Shown here: positions 7,548 to 11,233 of the stretch, in pieces | Layout: each line of letters opens with the position of its first letter | How positions within the stretch are numbered: position 1 is the stretch's first letter | DNA from: JBFEYJ01 sp041563315 | GTDB taxonomy: Bacteria; Pseudomonadota; Gammaproteobacteria; Thiohalomonadales; Thiohalomonadaceae | DNA: 11,233 nt | Reading direction: 5' to 3' | NCBI GenBank assembly: GCA_041563315.1 | Contig: JBFFNE010000093.1 | Location: 1-11,233 of the forward strand | Translations under genes and position numbers: made by a program | Notes under the pieces: generated by a model | The model's input: only the letters and a program-made list of their open reading frames with translations | The model's database searches: none | Told to the model about the DNA's origin: nothing

Positions 7548-7916
7548 TCAATAAGTAAACGTCACTGTCTCGCCCTCCATTGCCTCACAGATCAGGTATG
7601 CACTGCCGACGGTCTCGCCGATTTCCGGAATCAACTCACCACTCCCAACCTCGAGGGCGGGTGTACAGGCCTTGATGTTAACTCCGGCTTCATGGGCTTC
7701 TTTAATCAGATCGTAGACCGAGCGAGAGCTCCCTTCCTGCAAGTGATTCTTCACGGCCACGCCCTGTCTGGCCAGCTCTCCGCAACGCCCTGTCAGAATG
7801 ATCTCCACCTCATACTCCATCGAAGCGGCCACCGTCGCCTGGAATAATGGCACGGCAACCTCAACTGGATTTTCCGGATCAGTGTTCATCATGATGATCA
7901 ATAATTTTTCAGCCAT
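7548..7916 (-). CDS. DsrE/DsrF-family small protein
   Basis: A 122-residue soluble protein with the look of the DsrE/DsrF/TusD-like fold. The N-terminus KLLIIMMNTDPENP is followed by a helix (PLFQATVAASMEYEVEI) and strand-loop LTGRCGEL. A helix then includes SVYDLIKEAHEAGVNIKACTPAL, and the C-terminus is short and acidic. Cysteines are at 45, 84 and 110. Cys84, in the KACTPAL loop after the AGV strand, sits where DsrE/TusD proteins carry their persulfide-bearing cysteine, so sulfur-atom transfer is plausible but not shown. There is no signal peptide. AAGG lies just before the ATG at 7916, weakly supporting the start. It lies 107 bp after nosL and 212 bp before ackA, all on the same strand, so its operon membership is unclear. 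The family call is fairly secure; the specific role and partner are unknown. Confidence 0.75.
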   Translation of the reverse strand: MAEKLLIIMMNTDPENPVEVAVPLFQATVAASMEYEVEIILTGRCGELARQGVAVKNHLQEGSSRSVYDLIKEAHEAGVNIKACTPALEVGSGELIPEIGETVGSAYLICEAMEGETVTFTY

Positions 7917-7968
7917 ATGCCTTCATCCTCATCCAGTGATGCCCGTTAGTATTGCTCTTGCGTCCAAT

Positions 7969-7983
7969 CCTGATGTCATCAGG
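7969..7983. promoter_or_regulatory. 15-bp perfect palindrome between nosL and dsrE
   Basis: CCTGATG (7969-7975) and CATCAGG (7977-7983) are perfect arms around a single T. On the minus strand it lies 53 bp before the dsrE start and 40 bp after the nosL stop. There is no T-tract. It is not an FNR box, because the TGAT/ATCA halves are only three bases apart. It could be an operator for dsrE or a small mRNA hairpin. Confidence 0.3.
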
Positions 7984-8023
7984 CGGCAGGCGAGATGATC
8001 CGGCGCATCCTTCCTGTTGCGTC

Positions 8024-8593
8024 TTAATCAGGTTTATTTAAGGAGCTTCCGCGCTTCAGGTTTGCCAGGACGTCCAGGGTAATCTCATCAAATCGCAGTA
8101 GCCTGCCACCATACTCATCGGCAAATGCCCAGGCATCGTCCAACTTACTGAAGGAGGCAAGCATCGGTCCCATGGCACCCTTGCGTGAATGGTCAGCGAC
8201 AAACCACGATGAATGTGCCTCGACAAAGGCATCATCGGTGGGGTGCTCCCAGCTTGTCTCCCCCATATCGTGCACATAGATTTGTGTCACACTTACGAGG
8301 TTCTCCGGCTGCAACAGATAAGTGAACAGATCCCGAGTGGAGCAAAACTTTAACGGGACCTTGGCGCCATGCTGGTATGCCTCACCTTTCGGCCCGGGAA
8401 AGTTGCTGATGATCATGCCGCAGACGTGACACTCGTCGCCCTGTTCGATAGACACGGGTGGTAAGGGGGGCGCGGTCTGTTCCGATTTATCACACCCGCC
8501 AAGTAGAATAATTGCAATCATCAGCGGCAACGCAACGGCTGCCAGTATTCGCTCAGAGGCAAGTAGAGGCTGCCCTCGCCAGTGACGGCTCAT
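8024..8593 (-). CDS. nosL: NosL, copper-binding outer-membrane-anchored lipoprotein for N2O reductase assembly
   Basis: About 189 residues. A hydrophobic signal segment (ILAAVALPLMIAIILLGGC) ends in a lipobox with Cys34, so the mature protein should be a periplasm-facing lipoprotein. It is followed by a Pro-rich linker and the NosL copper motif ECHVCGM (Cys55, Cys58, Met60). Further NosL-type segments are PLKFCSTRDLFTYL and AMGPMLASFS. NosL binds Cu(I) and works with the NosDFY complex to supply copper for the CuZ site of nitrous oxide reductase. It follows nosY by about 40 bp as the last gene of the nosDFYL order. I chose the ATG at 8593 because GGGAAAGGG precedes it. An in-frame ATG at 8608 would add five residues but lacks a Shine-Dalgarno. 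Identity is firm; the start is uncertain by those 15 bases. Confidence 0.93.
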   Translation of the reverse strand: MSRHWRGQPLLASERILAAVALPLMIAIILLGGCDKSEQTAPPLPPVSIEQGDECHVCGMIISNFPGPKGEAYQHGAKVPLKFCSTRDLFTYLLQPENLVSVTQIYVHDMGETSWEHPTDDAFVEAHSSWFVADHSRKGAMGPMLASFSKLDDAWAFADEYGGRLLRFDEITLDVLANLKRGSSLNKPD

Positions 8594-8635
8594 TGCCCTT
8601 TCCCGCATGTGATGCTTTGCCGAAAAGTCACCTCG

Positions 8636-9466
8636 CTATGACTCCTTGTGTTTAAAGATAAAAGAAGCCAGCCCCAAAGGGATGATTACCCAGAGCAACA
8701 GAACGCCAAACAGCAGGGTGGGGGGAAAGAGCTGGGCGGACGACACAGAAATGAGCCCGGAATAGGCCTGAGTCGCTGCCATCCCTGTCAGGTTGGCAAG
8801 GCGAAACACATCCGTGGGATTGAGCAGCAACAAATACGGAAATAGCTCCGCATGCAGACCACCCTGCGTGGCAACCAGCATCCCAAGCAGAGCAAGGTCA
8901 AAAACCAGCACAAACACAAACCAGACGATGAGGGCCATCCCCGCAGCTCGTGACTTCTCGTTGACGCTCACGCTGAGCAGATAGGCCAGCGCAACAAACA
9001 CCCAGCCCAGCATGACGGCGGACAAAATAAAGGACCCGAATGCCTTCCATAGCCCCGCCGATGCAATATTCCCAGTCAGAAAGGCAATGGCCAGGGCGGC
9101 AAGACCAAAGCCGAGAATGGATGAGACGGCCAGTACCATGGCATGGCCAAGGAATTTACCGGCAAGTAATTGGACGCGGCTCAGTGGATAGCTGAGCAAT
9201 AATAACAAGGTGCCCTGCTCCTCTTCACCGACGACACCATCATAGGACAGCAGCAAGGCGATCAGGGGGATCACGAATATCGCCAGACTGGCAAGACTGA
9301 CAATCGTAGTATCAAGCGATGTAAAGCCGACCTGTCCCGATACCGCCGCACCGAAGTAGGCCAGTCCGAGCGCAAACAGGGCGAACATCAAACTGATCGC
9401 CAGAACCCAGCGATTGCGCAGCCCGTCGCTAAACTCCTTGCGGGCAACGGTCAGCACTTCATGCAT
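8636..9466 (-). CDS. nosY: NosY, membrane permease of the NosDFY ABC complex
   Basis: A 276-residue polytopic inner-membrane protein of the ABC-2 type. Hydrophobic segments lie at about 20-42, 56-76, 107-131, 142-166, 177-199 and 249-271, giving six helices. The loop SYDGVVGEEEQGTLLLLLSYP (about 74-94) is typical of these permeases, where E-E-x-G-T-L precedes the coupling region. LLLLNPTDVFRL (212-223) is a NosY-like signature. It pairs with NosF (ATPase) and periplasmic NosD. The complex supports copper-site assembly in nitrous oxide reductase together with NosL. An in-frame ATG at 9550 would add 28 residues deep inside nosF. I prefer 9466, because AGGAG lies seven bases upstream and it gives the usual ARKEFSDGLRNRW N-terminus. 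The first 8 bases overlap the end of nosF, so translational coupling is likely. Confidence 0.93.
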   Translation of the reverse strand: MHEVLTVARKEFSDGLRNRWVLAISLMFALFALGLAYFGAAVSGQVGFTSLDTTIVSLASLAIFVIPLIALLLSYDGVVGEEEQGTLLLLLSYPLSRVQLLAGKFLGHAMVLAVSSILGFGLAALAIAFLTGNIASAGLWKAFGSFILSAVMLGWVFVALAYLLSVSVNEKSRAAGMALIVWFVFVLVFDLALLGMLVATQGGLHAELFPYLLLLNPTDVFRLANLTGMAATQAYSGLISVSSAQLFPPTLLFGVLLLWVIIPLGLASFIFKHKES

Positions 9467-10388
9467 GACCGCTCTCCTGCCTTTGGACAGAATTGAAATA
9501 TACATACAGGGATTCCAGGGATGGTGACTGTACGTCCAGGTTATGCACACTCTCCTGGGACAACAGCAAACGCATCACATCGAGTTTCGCATCAAGCGGA
9601 GTATCGATTTCAAGATGAGTGCCGTTGATCTTGTAGTGAGCGATCCCATTCTCATCAAGTCGCCTTTGCCAGAATCCCGGCGGCCAGCTACCGCTTGCGC
9701 AGATCTTCATCGGCAGACCGGCCTGGCGACGGAGTTCATCGAGCGTGCCGCATGCCTGCAATGAACCCTCTCTGAGCATGGCAACCTTGTCGATGTGCTG
9801 CTCGATACCGGGCAGGACATGGGACGATAGAATCACGGTGGTTCCCTGCTTTCGCAAGTCATTCAACATCGAGAAAAAATCCCGTACGGCGATCGGATCA
9901 AGCCCGACCGTCGGCTCATCCAGCAGCAACAGGCGCGGTCGGCCGAGCAAGGCCTGAGCCAGCCCGAGCCGCTGACGCATGCCCTTGGAGTAGGTTTTTA
10001 CACGGCGATCCGCCGCTTCACTCAAGCCGACACGTTCAAGTAAACCGTCACGCTCACGAGCACTGGCACGCTTGAGTTGCGCAAAGTAATCCAGCACTTC
10101 ACGCCCGCTCAGCTGCTCGTAGAAGCTCACACTCTCAGGGAGGTAACCCCATTGCATTCGTAATGTTCGTGCCGATTTTCCGGTAGGCGAGTGGCCGAGA
10201 ACTTCGACTTTGCCTAAGGTCGGTTCAATGATGCCGAGGATAAGTTTTATGGCTGTCGTCTTACCGGCGCCATTGTGGCCAAGCAACCCCAACACCTCTC
10301 CTTGCGACACTTGCATCGTCAAATCATGGAGCGCATGAACGCGGCCATAATCCTTGCACACAGCCACAATGTCGATGACGCAATTCAT
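9459..10388 (-). CDS. nosF: NosF, ATPase of the NosDFY ABC complex
   Basis: A 309-residue cytoplasmic ABC ATPase, energising the NosDFY complex needed for copper-site maturation of nitrous oxide reductase. Walker A is GHNGAGKTT (37-45). The Q-loop Gln is near 79 in MQWGYLPE. The ABC signature is a YSKGMRQR variant (133-140), Walker B is LLLLDEP (153-159) with Glu158, the D-loop is GLDP (162-165), and the switch His is His190. All catalytic elements are intact. The segment after about 225 is the variable C-terminal region typical of NosF-length proteins. The start overlaps the nosD stop as ATGA (10385-10388), with AAGGA about seven bases ahead, and its end overlaps nosY by 8 bases. Taken alone the sequence could be any CcmA-like ATPase; the NosD, NosY and NosL neighbours make NosF the firm call. 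Confidence 0.95.
   Translation of the reverse strand: MNCVIDIVAVCKDYGRVHALHDLTMQVSQGEVLGLLGHNGAGKTTAIKLILGIIEPTLGKVEVLGHSPTGKSARTLRMQWGYLPESVSFYEQLSGREVLDYFAQLKRASARERDGLLERVGLSEAADRRVKTYSKGMRQRLGLAQALLGRPRLLLLDEPTVGLDPIAVRDFFSMLNDLRKQGTTVILSSHVLPGIEQHIDKVAMLREGSLQACGTLDELRRQAGLPMKICASGSWPPGFWQRRLDENGIAHYKINGTHLEIDTPLDAKLDVMRLLLSQESVHNLDVQSPSLESLYVYFNSVQRQESGHA
9474..9478 (-). promoter_or_regulatory. Ribosome binding site deciding the nosY start
   Basis: The minus strand reads AGGAG inside the last codons of nosF, seven bases before the ATG at 9466. This favours that start over the upstream in-frame ATG at 9550. Confidence 0.65.
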
Positions 10389-11233
10389 GACCCATCCTTT
10401 ACCTCAGGCAAGGGACGGATCAGGGGGAAACTGTCCATCACACCAGGTGGACGCAGTACAGGAAATTGCCGCTGCACCCAGTGCAGGGTTTCGATGGCAG
10501 GGCTGTGCATGAGGATTTTTGCCATGGGGTATTTCCACAGCACTCTGTCGATGCCATCGTTCGGTTCATACGGCAATTCACCGATGCCGTCACCATTCAT
10601 GTCATAGCCGAGATAGTCACTCCAATAGTTCCCCCTTCCTTTGTACGACCACTCCTGTGCACGCGTGGCCACATATTTGACCTGGGTCCTGTTGCGGATA
10701 AAATCATTGCCGTACATTTTATTGTCTTCGGATCCGGCCGTGAGATGGATACCGATATCACTATCGGCAAAACGGTTTCCGTGGAACTCATTAAACTGGG
10801 AATTGTAGATAAAGATAGCCTTCCCCTCGGCGCCAGGTATCGCCTCGCTGTCACCGAGATAACTGGTACCCGGCCTGATCCCGACAATGCGGTTGTTGGC
10901 GAATGTGCTGTAGACGATATAGTTCATCAACACACCGTAATTCCGGTCATTCTGCGAGCGGTTCCCAGTAACCGTGAGATACTTCGATTGCATCAGGGCA
11001 TAACCGGTTCGCGTATGGTCGGTGCGGTTATCGACCACCTCGTTGTAATAGGAGTACATGTAGTGGATCCCGTAACGCAGGTGGTGCATATGGTTACGTC
11101 GCAGGACATTATGGTTGCTGGTGTCTATATAGATGCCATCGCGGGTTTCCCGGATCTCGTTGTCCTCAACCAGGGTCCCGGTGGTATTGAAAAGATGAAT
11201 GCCGTTACCACGATCCTGTGAACGCACCGCCGC
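10385..11233 (-). CDS. nosD: NosD, periplasmic beta-helix copper-assembly protein, N-terminus cut by window edge
   Basis: The frame is open to the right edge, leaving about 282 C-terminal residues. Repeated turns of a right-handed beta-helix are visible as successive short units of the N-x-x-x-x-N-x-I/R-x-x-x-x-x-G-I type, e.g. NTTGTLVEDNEIRETRDGIYI, NHNVLRRNHMHHLRYGIHYM, and YNEVVDNRTDHTRTGYALM. These match the CASH/NosD repeat. NosD-type C-terminal features are NYWSDYLGYDMNGDGIGELPY and a final RQFPVLRPPGVMDSFPLI segment. NosD is exported to the periplasm and partners NosF/NosY in loading copper into nitrous oxide reductase. NosD proteins usually exceed 400 residues, so the signal peptide and first turns are off the window. 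The GTG at 11227 is an internal codon, not a likely start. The stop overlaps the nosF ATG by four bases. Confidence 0.94.
   Translation of the reverse strand, partial: AAVRSQDRGNGIHLFNTTGTLVEDNEIRETRDGIYIDTSNHNVLRRNHMHHLRYGIHYMYSYYNEVVDNRTDHTRTGYALMQSKYLTVTGNRSQNDRNYGVLMNYIVYSTFANNRIVGIRPGTSYLGDSEAIPGAEGKAIFIYNSQFNEFHGNRFADSDIGIHLTAGSEDNKMYGNDFIRNRTQVKYVATRAQEWSYKGRGNYWSDYLGYDMNGDGIGELPYEPNDGIDRVLWKYPMAKILMHSPAIETLHWVQRQFPVLRPPGVMDSFPLIRPLPEVKDGS

Noticed and set aside
7886..7900. Palindromic ATCATGAT-type sequence
   Set aside because: It encodes the early residues of the DsrE-family protein (the MMNTD region) and is explained by coding.
9467..9550. Longer NosY N-terminus from an ATG at 9550
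   Set aside because: The 28 extra residues lie wholly inside nosF, lack a good ribosome binding site and do not resemble a NosY N-terminus; the ATG at 9466 has AGGAG at proper spacing.
11225..11227. GTG as the start of nosD
   Set aside because: The frame stays open to the window edge and the protein would lack its signal peptide and first beta-helix turns, so this is an internal valine codon.

Overview
The window looks like part of the chromosome of a GC-rich gammaproteobacterium. The gene set (nos genes for nitrous oxide reduction, a DsrE-family sulfur-relay protein, a phosphoketolase/acetate kinase pair, a peroxiredoxin-glutaredoxin hybrid next to oxyR) would suit a denitrifying or facultatively anaerobic sulfur oxidiser or purple-sulfur-bacterium relative. 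That placement is inference from gene content; no rRNA or other phylogenetic marker is present. Almost everything is on the minus strand. The only plus-strand gene is the peroxiredoxin.

Read in the direction of transcription from the right edge, the minus strand carries nosD (5' end off the window), nosF, nosY and nosL. nosD/nosF and nosF/nosY overlap by 4 and 8 bases. This is the copper maturation and ABC-transporter part of a nos cluster; nosZ is not in the window and would be expected beyond the right edge. After 107 bp comes a small DsrE-family protein, then a 212-bp gap, then ackA and xfp 30 bp apart. Xfp splits xylulose 5-phosphate or fructose 6-phosphate to acetyl phosphate, and AckA turns acetyl phosphate into acetate plus ATP.

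Between the convergent 3' ends of xfp and the peroxiredoxin gene lie four short palindromes in about 135 bp. One has a T-tract and reads as an intrinsic terminator. Together they look like a REP-type repeat cluster.

The peroxiredoxin-glutaredoxin gene and oxyR are divergent. Between them is a 37-bp site with the exact 11-bp tetrad spacing of the OxyR operator, which makes a self-contained peroxide-response module. Downstream of oxyR on the same strand is glgP, a glycogen/alpha-glucan phosphorylase whose C-terminal part is cut by the left edge. Glycogen phosphorolysis could feed hexose phosphate to Xfp-AckA, so the left half may encode stored-sugar use with substrate-level ATP formation alongside oxidative-stress defence.

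I did not find a CRISPR array, tRNA, rRNA, transposase, phage gene or clearly new multi-gene system. The most interesting items are the OxyR operator, the palindrome cluster and the DsrE gene placed between the nos and acetate modules.
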